Assembly (NCBI GenBank): GCA_027919835.1
Contig: JANVFP010000014.1
Location: 682,001-746,000 of the forward strand
Direction: 5' to 3'
DNA from: Lentinula raphanica
Taxonomy: Eukaryota > Basidiomycota > Agaricomycetes > Agaricales > Omphalotaceae
Length of the DNA: 64,000 bases
A model generated the notes under the pieces. That model was not told the DNA's origin and ran no database searches. It was given only the letters and a program-made list of their open reading frames with translations. A program made the translations under genes and the position numbers. This document shows positions 31,940-42,534 of the stretch, one piece after another; position 1 is the first letter of the stretch; each line of letters opens with the position of its first letter.

Positions 31940-32335
31940 GCACAGTTGTTGTGAAAATGTCCGTTCCATCCCATTTGAACTTCCACACCATAGTCAGTTC
32001 AGTATTAAGTGAGATCCGCACTCGAGCGTCGCCGGGAAGTTGAAAAGCTGTATGATTGTAGTACCTCCGCATAACAGGGAGACATTCAATGCAAATCTCG
32101 TCAACGAGAAACTGAAATGTTAGCTTACCGGGACCAGTTTCTTTCTCAAGACAGCAATTGCATTGTTCTCCCGTCCAGTCTCCGGAGTGTGTTTTGCATT
32201 CGACGGTTATCTAAAGGGTGCGGGACGTGAGAAAGGTAGCAGCGGCAGGAAGGATTCACACGTTATAAATATTTGAAGAAGAACTCACAGTATTGCCTTC
32301 AGGGTTGCCGTTCCACCTGAGACCTACGTGACGAA
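31940..32335 (-). pseudogene. Fragment of a VTC (polyphosphate polymerase) domain
   Basis: Two exon-like pieces read as the core of a vacuolar transporter chaperone domain: LRWNGNPEGNT followed by VTVECKTHSGDWTGENNAIA, then YYNHTAFQLPGDARVRISLN and TELTMV. These match the basic tunnel strands that bind polyphosphate in VTC4-type proteins. The SPX domain, the start of the VTC domain and the C-terminal membrane helices are absent. Beyond TELTMV the sequence loses similarity. It lies in the same orientation as, and directly abuts, fragments of unrelated genes. Confidence 0.6.
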
Positions 32336-32339
32336 AGAA

Positions 32340-32625
32340 TCACTGCATGATCACTGAGCATAGAATCTTGATCCAGGTATACATCGTATCAACCACTGCG
32401 CTGTTTTCCGTGTGGAGGTCGAGGAGAGGAAGTACAGAGTCACCGAGCCAGCATTGCTCGACGTCGGTCTGGTAGTTGTAGTAGGAGATGAAGCATTGGG
32501 TGTGGAAAGAGTTGGCGGCGCCGACGGTTTGGCGGAGGGAATAATGGAAGGTTTCGGGCCAGACACTGCATGTGTTGGTAGGGTTGGCAATGACGCTGGT
32601 GGGGGAGCAGTCGCGGGTCACGCCT
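32340..32625 (-). pseudogene. Fragment of a GH13 alpha-amylase
   Basis: One stretch reads like part of a secreted fungal alpha-amylase: FHTQCFISYYNYQTDVEQCW then LGDSVLPLLDLHTENSAVVD and MYTWIK. This matches the region between the first conserved GH13 block and the catalytic nucleophile block (CLI..YNNQT.VEQCWLGD...LPDL). The catalytic Asp/Glu blocks, signal peptide and the rest of the barrel are missing. It joins directly to the aminotransferase fragment on its right through a duplicated 14-bp sequence. Confidence 0.6.
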
Positions 32626-32629
32626 GGAA

Positions 32630-32910
32630 GATTCGTACGCCTGGAAGATTTGTACCATCCAAAGGAGGAGTGAAGAGATCGACACCTGCACATAGTATAG
32701 CCTGAGTGAGAATTAGCATAAGAGACAGTTGGCCGTAGTCACCTTCGTCATTCCTTCCAACCACGACAAACACATTCATCGCTCCTGCCTCGGTGACCCT
32801 CCTCACCTCGCCTAAAAGCCACAAAATCTGCTCAGAACCGTCCTTCTGCGCAGTCCGAAGCGGGAGAAACCGAGCAGAGTAGTTCAATGCAACTCTGTGT
32901 CCGCCCAAGA
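32630..32910 (-). pseudogene. Fragment of a branched-chain aminotransferase
   Basis: The frame reads LGGHRVALNYSARFLPLRTA, then EQILWLLGEVRRVTEAGAMN and, after a probable intron, DLFTPPLDGTNLPGV. This is the centre of a fold-type IV PLP aminotransferase (BAT1/BAT2 family; the usual pattern is GG.K.G.NYA...QVLWL.G....TEVGTMN...TPPLDG.ILPGVTRD). The PLP-lysine region and both ends of the protein are missing, and EVG has become EAG. It is the third piece of the same-strand array. Confidence 0.65.
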
Positions 32911-32949
32911 CACCTGGCCAAGCTCAAACAACGTTGGACTCGGCTACTA

Positions 32950-35705
32950 GACTGAAGGGCTAGTATCGGACAAGGTCTACGAATCCAGGCGTTGTCGAAC
33001 GTGGAGGAACATGTGATCGAGTAGAGGCAGACATTGCTGAGGCAGTAGACGCCACACCAGATGGCCTTGAATGCATCGAAGCAGACGATATGAGCCTGCA
33101 TCGTTGGATGGCTGTCTCGGAGTCGGGGGATGTACATTGTGAATGCTCCCGTGGGAAGAGGTAATGCCGAGGACATTGTATATACATGCCCAGATGAGAT
33201 TGCGATTGATGACGGAGAAGATGGATCTGGAAAGGTGTAGAGCTGCGACGACGTCGAGCAGATCCGAGCGCATGAGAACGATATCCGCGGCTTCTATGGC
33301 TACAGAGGTTCCTGAAGATAGCGCAATTCCAACAGTGGCAGCGACAAGAGCTGGAGAATCATTGATACCGTCTCCAACCTACAGAGATGGTGTTAGAAAA
33401 CGACACAAAACAAAACAAAAAGGTCATACCATAGCAACACCATCCCCATGTTTCTCTATGAGCTCGGTGATCATTGTCGCTTTACCCTTGGGAGTCATTG
33501 TAGACCAAACGTTCTCCGGACGTGATAGTTCGACCAAGTTTCGTTTCCTGAGCTTCGAAGGCAGTGAGGGAAGAATCGAGTGAGCCATTGGGGGATTGAG
33601 TGATGAACGTTGCGTTTCCGACTAGGATGCTGTATTTCTGACCAGCACAGGTAAGATGGGCCTTGACGCCAGCTCCGGTGACACTCTTGAAGGACTCGAT
33701 ATCGACCTCTGGCTTGTACCCGTCTTCTTTGAGCAGTTCTTTGCCGTACACAGCAATCGCTTTGGCCAATGGATGTTCCGAACGAGCCTTAGTAACACTA
33801 ACCATAGCAATGAGAGCCTTGCGTGTCGTCATTCCGTCCGCGCACAACCCATTGAGATCGGGATTACCACCATACAGTTCGGTGTTCTCAACACCATCGG
33901 CGGGAACCCAGCACAAACCTACGACACTGAGTTTGCCATCAGTGACGGTACCAATCTTGTCCAATACGATCCGCTTGATGTTCTTGGTTGCTTCCAAAGC
34001 TCTACCACCTTTGATCAAGATACCGTTCTTGGCGCCCATACCAGTACCAACCATGATAGCAGTTGGCATACTGAGACCTAACGCACAGGGACACGCGACG
34101 ACGATGACACTGATACACATCTGAAGACACACAGCGAGCTTCCTCGAGCCGTGTCGGTGGAACATCGCCGGGAGGCTTTCGTCACTGAATGAGCTAGTGA
34201 TAGCCACCCATGCGATGAAAGTGACTACACCCAGCGAGAACACGGTTGGGACGAAATACCCTGCAACCTTATCCGCGAACGCTTGGATTGGGGCCTTCGA
34301 AGTCTGAGCATCTTCCACAAGTTTCACGATCTGTGACAAAGCAGTGTCCTTCCCGGCTCTAGTGACAACCATATCGAACGTCCCGAGACCATTACAGTCC
34401 CGCCAATGACCGTATCCCCAACTTGCTTCAGCACAGGAACGGCTTCTGCAGTGATAGCACTTTCGTCGACACTGGATGAACCTCGGATGACATTGCCATC
34501 GGCCGGAATTTTGTTTCCAGGAACGAGTTTGACGGTATCGCCGACCTCGACGAGTTCTGTGGCGATTTTCTTTTCCTGGGTGCATTCGGCATCGGTGTAG
34601 ATGGTGGCCATGGAGGGAGCGAGAGCCATGAGATCGGTGAGAGCAGCGCTGGTTTGACCTTTGGGTTTGTTCTCCGGATACCGGCCCATTGAGACGAACA
34701 TAATTAACATGGTGCTAGTGTCGAAGAAGAGCATGGGGCGGAAGTCGGGTGTAGTGTTGAAGGCGGCACAAGCGAGTGAAGCAAGGGAATAGAAGTAGGC
34801 CGATGAAGTGCCCAACATCACCAACACATCCATAGTTGCTGTGCCGTGCTTCAATGACTTGTACGCAGCCCGATAGAACTTGGCTCCTACCCAAATTTGA
34901 GCCGGTGTTGTGATAAGCATCACGAGGACATCACTGAGATACACTCCGTTGTATATCTGAATCCGATGGAAGACTTTGAGACCAGGGATATGTGGGATAA
35001 CCATCGTGAGCAAGAAAACTGGCACAGCGAACATCAGACTCCAGATAAGCCGTTTGCGCCATTCCATGACTTCCTTTGTTCGTGTGAGGGACTGCAGTTG
35101 GGTACCGTTATTCTCGTCTGATATCATCGCATCGAAACCCATGTCTGCGATATGAGAGATCGTCTCCCTTGGACCGATGATCCCACGGTCGAAAGCGCTC
35201 TGGCAAGTTTCGGATACAAGCGATATAGAAATACTATGAATCCCGGGTATGGAAGCCAAACCAGTTTCAACGGTGGTCGTGCAAGACGAACATGTCATAC
35301 CGTAGATGCGAACGGTGACCTCGTCTTCTCGCGATGGGGGTATTGCTGTGGCATCGAAACCGATATCAGATATTACCTGCAAAGCAAAGTGAGAATCAAC
35401 AACAAAGACGGGTCTGGGATTCAAGCGTGATACTCACTTCGACAATCTTCTCTACACTCCATTGTTTGGGATCGAATTCTATGACCCCTCGTTCTGCCTA
35501 CAATGCGACCTTGATAGAATGAATGCCAGCCTGGGGTCGAAGCATGCCTTCGATAGTCTACAAATTCGTTGATGAGAGACGTGTAAACAAGATAGATGAA
35601 CTAACACACTTCAACACAAGAACCGCAAGTCATACCCTCTATCCTGAGCTCACACTTCTCTGAAGCAGGTTCATCGAGAGCGATTTCCTTGCCAATGCCC
35701 TATGT
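32950..35705 (-). pseudogene. Broken Cu+-transporting P1B-ATPase (CCC2-like)
   Basis: The family is clear: metal-binding motifs GMTCGSC and GMTCSSC, the membrane region, the A-domain GNKIPADG, CPCALGLSMPTA (Cu-binding CPC), the P-domain motif reading DKIGTVTDGK instead of DKTGT, SEHPLAKAIA, and [11 protein letters not shown]. It is not functional as written. The first metal-binding region starts mid-gene. An in-frame TAG interrupts the domain near 35503. A one-base loss at about 34390 shifts the frame in the A-domain. The phosphorylation-site Thr is replaced by Ile. A deletion near 33510 removes the end of the N/P-domain, including the TGD motif, and changes frame. Another shift occurs near 33165, before the last helix. 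It would have loaded copper into secretory-pathway enzymes. Confidence 0.85.
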
Positions 35706-35731
35706 TTAATTGAGAGGAAGTCGGATATAGC

Positions 35732-35868
35732 GAGGAACCGCCTTTCGATCCCAGGTGCAAATTTACGGTGAAGAGAGTCGCTCCACCATTGGCTTGCCAT
35801 TCTGCTACAAGCGGTTTTCGAGAGTCCTCCCAAGCAGCGTTGCTCGCATCGATTCTTCGGTGATTGAA
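35732..35868 (-). pseudogene. Fragment of an endonuclease/exonuclease/phosphatase (EEP) family nuclease
   Basis: A short reading frame gives RRIDASNAAWEDSRKPLVAE then GATLFTVNLHLGSKGGSS. This matches the RIDP..AW..SRKPL..EW and TLF.VN.H..SKGGSS blocks of secreted fungal EEP nucleases. Only these blocks remain and no start or catalytic C-terminus is present. It runs straight into the first exon of the Cu-ATPase pseudogene on the same strand. Confidence 0.5.
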
Positions 35869-36081
35869 GCAGGAAAGGCGGGAAAGGATTCGTTGTTGGC
35901 AAAGAGGCAACATTCCCTTATGCTCACTTACTTCAATTTTGGAACTCCGGAGGCAGGATGTGAAGGCGTTATCGGAAGAGGCTGAGTGTAAGAGGGAGGC
36001 GGTAGACGACGACGTTGGACACGCGACCCACGTGACCAGATTACATATAATCGGGAAAGTTCCCGCGTCAATCAACCAAGT

Positions 36082-36165
36082 ATTGTTCAACCACCACACA
36101 GTCGACTGCAGCGCTAGACGGCGTGGAGCATGCTCATGTATCTACTCGACTGTGGGTTGAACAAT
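36082..36165. repeat. 84-bp fold-back element with terminal inverted repeats
   Basis: The left arm (36082-36105) begins ATTGTTCAACC and ends CACAGTCGA. The right arm (36146-36165) is the exact reverse complement of these two blocks, except that the left arm carries four extra bases between them. The loop is 40 bp. The structure is MITE-like or a remnant transposon end, and lies just beyond the fragment array. Confidence 0.7.
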
Positions 36166-36821
36166 TTCAATCATATACTTTAACCTATCCAACACCATCT
36201 TGTCTTCTGTAACTAACGTTTCCCTACCTTATGAGCGGGCCAAGGGCGAGGTTGGTTGAAAGAGAAACACAAATTAGCATATGTGAGTACTCTACATTGA
36301 TTGATCTACTACCGCTGACTAGGATTATCATGACAGGTCATTATCCTCATCAATCTTCACGCCGCAAACATCTCCTGGATGGATTCCGCTCACCAGCCAC
36401 GCTCGTTCCGCCTGGGACACCTCGATTCACGCGACTATTAAGTCTTTCAAGGACGTGCCGACCTTTTTGACGCGCGACGACATTGCGACGACATTGCGAC
36501 GCGTCGATACACCACGCGAATGTGAACTACATGTTGAAATGTTCAACGCGTCAATTCCCAAATCAACAAGCAGTTCTTCGCACGTGCTTGTGCGATGTGC
36601 GCTAAGCAAAAACGGATCTCCTTCACGTTGAGGTTGTGACGCGTCGATTTAGTTGGGGCGCGTCGATTGAACTCCCGGTAATTCCCTGATCAACAAGCAG
36701 TTCTGACCACGTGCTGGCGTGTAAAGAACATGTGACAGGTCATGCACGCGTAACCGCGAGCGTGTGAACAGTTCAACTGTCTCTAATCCATTCGTTCAAC
36801 GGCCACGACGTATTCTACACC
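36166..36821. promoter_or_regulatory. Upstream region of the TET/JBP-like gene with four ACGCGT sites
   Basis: ACGCGT occurs at 36499-36504, 36546-36551, 36639-36644 and 36746-36751. This hexamer is the MCB element bound by the fungal MBF (Mbp1/Swi6-type) G1/S regulator. Four copies in about 250 bp is well above chance (one per about 4 kb). Regulation by MBF is an inference. The left part (36166-36480) shows no gene. Confidence 0.45.
36553..36715. repeat. Pair of imperfect 36-bp direct repeats
   Basis: Copies at 36553-36588 and 36680-36715 share AATTCCC, ATCAACAAGCAGTTCT and CACGTGCT, differing at about five positions. Each contains a CACGTG palindrome (E-box-like). They lie between the ACGCGT sites upstream of the dioxygenase gene. 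Confidence 0.65.
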
Positions 36822-39800
36822 ATGCATCCCATACATGGTGCGATTATAAAAGAACGGGATCGGATTAAGGCGCAAGTGCATCTGCACGCTTCAGAAGAGG
36901 ATTTACTGGACGATGCGAGAGATGTTCTAATCAATGACCACGAACTGGTAAGTGCTCAATTCAACCATAGCGCTCATTACAATTGATCACTCCAACAAGG
37001 TGTCCTGTATGATCGGGTGGATCGCCCAAAACCTAGGACTGAGTGATTCAGAAGCTATTCACCCTGACCGCGGTTTTCTGCTTTTGACATTATCCGACAT
37101 TTTGGCTCATTTGGTTTGGGAGGAGATGGACAAAGTTGAAGATGACCTTTCTTGTTACCATACGAGGTTGCTGGAACTTAATGTACGTCGAACTATGAAA
37201 GATTTGATGAACATTGATTTACATTGACCATGCAGGAAGAGGAGTACGACGTACCCCCACAGCGCAATGTTTTCCCAGTCGGCGATCGTTTTGGCACCGA
37301 GATCGCTGGTGAAGAAGTTGAGTCCGGCCGAGACGACGCTGAACAGGCAAAGGCAGATGACGCGATGGATATTGATCAACGAGGAGATATCATCAGGTGA
37401 GTAGCGAAACATAGCTAGGAAGGTATTCATCTCAAATGTTCGAATTTCAAAGACAAATTAAGGATTGGCAAGCTGAAGAGAAAGAGGTTCTCTTTTCAGA
37501 TCAATTGTACAATGAACAACTTGCAGTCGCCAATCAATGGAATGCCCACTTGCGGAAAGTATGTGATTTTAATGTAATATTAGACTATGATTAACTTGAA
37601 CTATCTGCTAGATCATAAACACCGTGCAACCTGATGATTATATCCCAGGCATCCTAGCAGTTATAAAGGGAATGAAGGAAGTCAGGAAGAACGTGTACAC
37701 ACACCCCGCCTTTCGGCGCGCTATCAAGGTTAGACTGCAGATGCTGCCTTAAATGTCTCGTCATGATAATGCAGACCCATAGGATACGGGGCTCACAGCT
37801 TCAATCGAAGAGATATCGTCTCCGCTGTTTCTTAACCGTTCACGGAACTCCCAAGCTTTACAATTAGAGCTGAAATATCGCATTGCCGACCAGTTATCAG
37901 ATGTGCTTGACCGGTGGACACCCACGTTCATTAAAACATCGTGGCCAATCGCATCAACTGCATACTTAGCTCAAAAGGTAGTCAATAATTATAACTCAAT
38001 GCCCGTCCGGGTTTTAACTGAGGATGTACTGTAGGATGGAAAGAAGAAACTTACCGAGCCAAAGGAATTTCTTGAACTGTTTGATACCAAAGCCAATCTT
38101 ATGCCAGGCGCACAGAATGTTTCTTATTGTTTCTTTCTTGCCAATTTCCATACATTTCGATACAACTACAACAGGTGGTTAGGAAGCGCCCTCGAAGAGA
38201 TTGGGTACAATGTACGGTTTTCAACAACAGAATATGAACCTATCAACTGACAAACTAGTAGCTCACCAACTTCAACAATGAGCAGCGACTTGCCGACTTT
38301 TACAGCCGCGTCATCAGCTTGATGATTGAGTGGTGTACGAAAAAATTACGGACTAGGGATGGACTCAGCAGTGAATATGTCATCAATCTAAAGAGGTTTG
38401 AGAGGCCACTTTGGCGGATTATTATCAAGCAGACTGTGAAACTCCGACTACTGAAGCGAATGGCTTCAAAATATGCCAAGCAGTTGAAGAACTGTCTAGG
38501 TTGCAGAGACCTTCCACCATCTCTGAGGTGCACACAGTATCTCTACTTTCCTCATATCATGACAGGGTTCCAAGATGACGAAAAGGAAGCCAAGTTAACA
38601 ACACTTCGAGATGAACTGATCGGCTGCGGGATAACAATGGTCCCCAGTGATGAACAAATTCAACCTAGGCAGACCAAGAAAGTGCGTATCAGCACGAATA
38701 CGAACAATACATATATTGACATTGATTCAATAGCGCAAGACTAAGAGTCGCCGCACATATAACACAGACATGTACCATCCCGACGCCGTTGGAAAAACCA
38801 ATCCTCTCACTTTACAATGTGTCCAAGTGAATGAAGATATCGTTCGACGATGTGGGCATCAGCTTTGCCTCATAGTAGACGAGGAAGATCCCAAGACACC
38901 CCTATCGCAGATCGTGAATTGGGACACGGTGGAGCAAAAGGCAGAGTAGTTTGTATCACAATTTACACTGCATTCTCATAATTGAAAGCTAGAACATCGT
39001 CGACTTTGTATGGTTCAACCCTTTCAACAATGAAACATTGGCCGTGCTACAAGATGCTGTTGTAGAAAGCACGGGAGTCAGTGCTTTAAAACGTGGTGCA
39101 CAATTTGAAAGTTATTCTGGAGGGACAATGATACCGCTTGGCTCACGTACTGCTTCTGGAGGGCGACCCGGTGACACATACACATCTTATGCAGGCCTTG
39201 ATGCTACATCAGAAAAAGGACTCGATATCCTCTTTAATCAAGCTGCGGTGAGTAGATCTCCCAGCCAGAAAAGTTGATGAAATGAACCATCGATGCAGAT
39301 AGCAGACATCATGCGCGCAGCAGCCGTACACGCTCATTCCAAGATAGTCGACAAACTAGAGGACTGGTGTAACGAATGCGACCATATGGGCATGACAGGT
39401 GCCAATATATACAACTGTACCGGTTATATGGCACCCATCCATCGAGACCAGGACACAACCCGAGGCCTGTGTACGCAAGTACTCCTAAGCGCTGATTCTA
39501 GCCGACATGAGTTTGGCTTTTGCAATATCGAGTACAAGTACTTTATTGCAACTACAACAAATTGCCTATGGTGACAGTGTTCCTAATAACGTCGCAGAAT
39601 GGTACTAATATATAATACAGGAGTTTCCATTCAAGCGACCTCCATGGAACAATGCTCCCATCGAAACAGACCATCGAATCTTTAAACAGTCATGCCCTCG
39701 ATCCCAACCGAGCTGTATTGGCTTCACAGTCTTCTGCTTCTACATCTTCTGCTTCTACATCTTCTGCTTCTACATCGTCAGGGACAACATCTGCAGCAAC

Positions 39801-40014
39801 AGGTTCTGGAAGACCCGGGCATTCTGGGCGTGGAAGTCGATCTCCACCAATAGTAGCTGGTGCTGAGGTGAGAGCAGGGAATGGAAGGACAGGGAGAGTT
39901 ACAGTGAGCAATGGGTCGCATGTAACAGTACCGAGGAGAAATCAGAGACGCGCAGAGGAGAATGCCAGAAGGAGGGGACAACATGAACTACGGAGCCGAT
40001 TATGGCGACGCTAA
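36822..40014 (+). CDS. TET/JBP-like 2-oxoglutarate/Fe(II) dioxygenase candidate
   Basis: About a dozen exons encode roughly 850-900 residues, starting MHPIHGAIIKERDRIKAQVH. The N-terminal half is helical and charged (FEFQRQIKDWQAEEKEVLF, FLANFHTFRYNYNRWLGSAL). A basic patch RQTKKRKTKSRR (split by an intron near 38683-38741) may be a nuclear signal. The C-terminal half has NCTGYMAPIHRDQDTTRGLC, FGFCNIEYKYFIATTTNCLW and SFHSSDLHGTMLP. This gives the HxD...H iron-binding triad spaced as in a double-stranded beta-helix dioxygenase, resembling fungal TET/JBP proteins that oxidise 5-methylcytosine and often travel with KDZ transposons. The tail has a low-complexity (SSAST)n tract and ends Arg-rich. 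Family assignment rests on motif layout only. Another DSBH dioxygenase family is the alternative. Confidence 0.55.
39730..39774 (+). repeat. Tandem 15-bp repeat, three copies, coding for Ser/Ala/Thr
   Basis: TCTTCTGCTTCTACA is repeated exactly three times inside the last exon of the dioxygenase candidate, encoding a Ser-rich low-complexity linker. Confidence 0.9.
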
Positions 40015-40197
40015 TCACAAACAGTTCCTAATGTTGTATTGTAGTTCGAGAAATGAATACCGTCGTGACCCAGTAGCTGCTGAAGGCTGGAATACAGTGT
40101 GCAAGCAATCTGATCAGAGAAATATCAGCCTTTAATAGACAAGTAAACTCAAGTATGAAATTTGAACAGAAGATACAGTGTTAGGAATACAAGCTAC

Positions 40198-41900
40198 TTA
40201 AGCGTCGGGCACTGCCCACCACAACCAGTCGCACATTTCCATGGGCTTGATGGAACTCCACTTACATAGTGGATTTCGACATGTATGCGCAATCTTCCAC
40301 TCATAAGAACCTGATTTCAACCGAGAATCTCTACCATTTTTGAAACCACCCCAGTACAATGTAGCCGAACCTTTCATGCCCAACGAACAGCGCCAAATGT
40401 TCGGGCAACTTTCGCCACAAGGTCGGCCGAGATGTTGCGTTGATTCGAGGAGATTGAAACGTGTTGATACACAATCCAAAACCTGCTCGGGAATGGCTCG
40501 TTCCACGGAAGGCAAACGGAGTACTTCTCGATTTTCTACCAGCGAAGGGTACAAGAGAGTGAACGTGTGCCCTCCAAGTAGGACACACTCAGCAGTGGTA
40601 TATCCTGTCAACATGAGCGACATGAGACTGAAGTCATCGCTCTCAGTAATAGTGACAGAATAACCCTAACATACCACACGTCAGTTGTAGAACATTGAAC
40701 GAGTATATAGCGCATACCTGTGGAGTCTTCATATAAATGGTCCTGGGTTCAAAGAAGTCAGAGCTAATAGGTTCCCTGGTAGGTCCATCAGTCACAAGGG
40801 TGCAACCCCATCTGTCGAGAAGAATATCGCAGAATGAGTCGCCTTTCCCAAACGGAGAGAGTATGTTGATATTGTTGGGGATAAATACTGACGATGGATC
40901 AACAACAGCATAGGCAAATGATCCACCGATCCTGGACTGATGAGAGTGGAGGACGTCAAAAAAGTCGATATGACTAGGGACTGGGAAAACGTTCGACAAC
41001 AGGCGTGTAACCCGTCCGCGGTAAAAGGCCTGAACCCATGTTCGCATAGTCGAGCATGTCGCACCCAATGAGAACAGAGTAAGCACACCCATGTTTTCAA
41101 AGAGGGTCAAACGCAGATCACGGATGCGCAAAATAAGGTGAAGGAGATGCATAGGATATGTCTGGGGAGACGATTGACTGTCCACAGGCAACGAGAAATC
41201 TTCGTCGAAAGCTGGTCTTGAGTAGAGAACGGTCTGAGCCTTTGTAAGACCATGAGGACAGGTGCTGATGTAATGTCCCCGATGGCCAACCAACCTGAGT
41301 TTGGATAAGATACAGTACAGAACACAAATCCTACGAAAGAACATACCATTCCAGAATGACCTTCACCAACGGCCAGTCCTCCATTCCGATATTGTCGATA
41401 TTGCCGTTATTGGTGTGCTTCAGTACAAGGACGTTACCTCGCAATGTGTCGACGGTGCCGGTCTCGTATGGGGTGCCAAGTTTACGGATGAGTTTGTTGC
41501 TCCCAGCAGGGGTGGTGTCTTCTTCGAAGAAGAAGGTGAACGGATGGTCGAGGGCTGATCGAGCATTAAGTGGAAACCGGTCTACGTGCTCGCGATTGCG
41601 GAGGAATGACTTGAACTCGGGCTCGTTGGTCATCCACATGTAAGGACGAACATTCAAATCGTCGATAGAGTGGTAGTTCGATATACCGAGATCGACCGGT
41701 ACGTTGACCAAGTATGGCATGTCACACGATGTCCCAATCATCATGCCCCTGATAGACGATGCATAACGACCATTCTAGGGAGTATTTGCTTCAGTCACAC
41801 GTACAATGGTCCACCTCAGACATACCTTCACCCAATCTTGGACACGTTCGTCAATTTTCAGAACGTCTGAAGGCCTGGTGCGAAGACGTAAGAGAGACAT
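40198..41900 (-). CDS. F-box-like protein of unknown specificity
   Basis: The start is the ATG at 41898-41900 (MSLLRLRTRPSDVLKIDERV). Exons carry SCDMPYLVNVPVDLGISNYH, WMTNEPEFKSFLRNREHVDR and FFEEDTTPAGSNKL, then RLTLFENMGVLTLFSLGATC STMRTWVQAF, which has the helix pattern of an F-box. A region with GGSFAYAVVDPSSVFIPNNI follows, as in a group of Agaricomycete F-box proteins. The C-terminal exon ends WLWWAVPDA at 40198-40200. Joins at about 41334 and 40719 keep frame with good GT/AG ends. Alternatively the two halves could be separate genes. Function is unknown beyond a possible SCF role. Confidence 0.5.
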
Positions 41901-42534
41901 GGATGGAGTGACATGACAATCTTTACCTCCAGATATATATATTATCTTAAAGTCGTGCAGCGTAGACAGTAGGACCAGCATTTGTTCAGAGACGGAAGGC
42001 TGAAGGTCGTATAGTAGTGGAGCAAGGCCGTTGCACCGGTTGATTGCAAGTCATTTCACATACACTCGGACATATGATACAGGATGGGCCGGTTCGGTGT
42101 GCGATTCAGCAGGAAGGCAACCTCGGTCCATAAAGTTCCAGATGTGCGATCCGATGGGACCTGTGCCACGGAAGTCCTATCTCCTCTTCGTTTGTGTGCG
42201 GTGGATGTCCGATCTGTTTTTGGTCTTACAGTCCAGAGATGGAAACGGGCGGGCTGGAACCGCAAAGGTGGAGAGTATCAACGCAGTTTGAGATTACAAC
42301 CATTCATGTAGTATGATTTGTACACGAAATTCAGAAGCAAGGAATATGAGGAAAAATTATGTAGAGTCCAACCATCACTTGACGGTCTAGAGGGATATCA
42401 TGCCTCTTAAGACTGCAGCCGTCCTCTGTAGGAGGTAGGTATTCTGCGAGTCCAATAACAGCAACCCCGTATCTGAGCATCCGTCCACTGTGAAGGCATT
42501 GGACGCGGCTGAGTGACTTCATTGCCTGTTCGCT
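41901..42534. other. Region without a recognised gene
   Basis: About 630 bp. Short overlapping open frames on both strands have no recognisable protein character. It may be decayed sequence between the F-box gene and the monooxygenase fragment. Confidence 0.4.
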
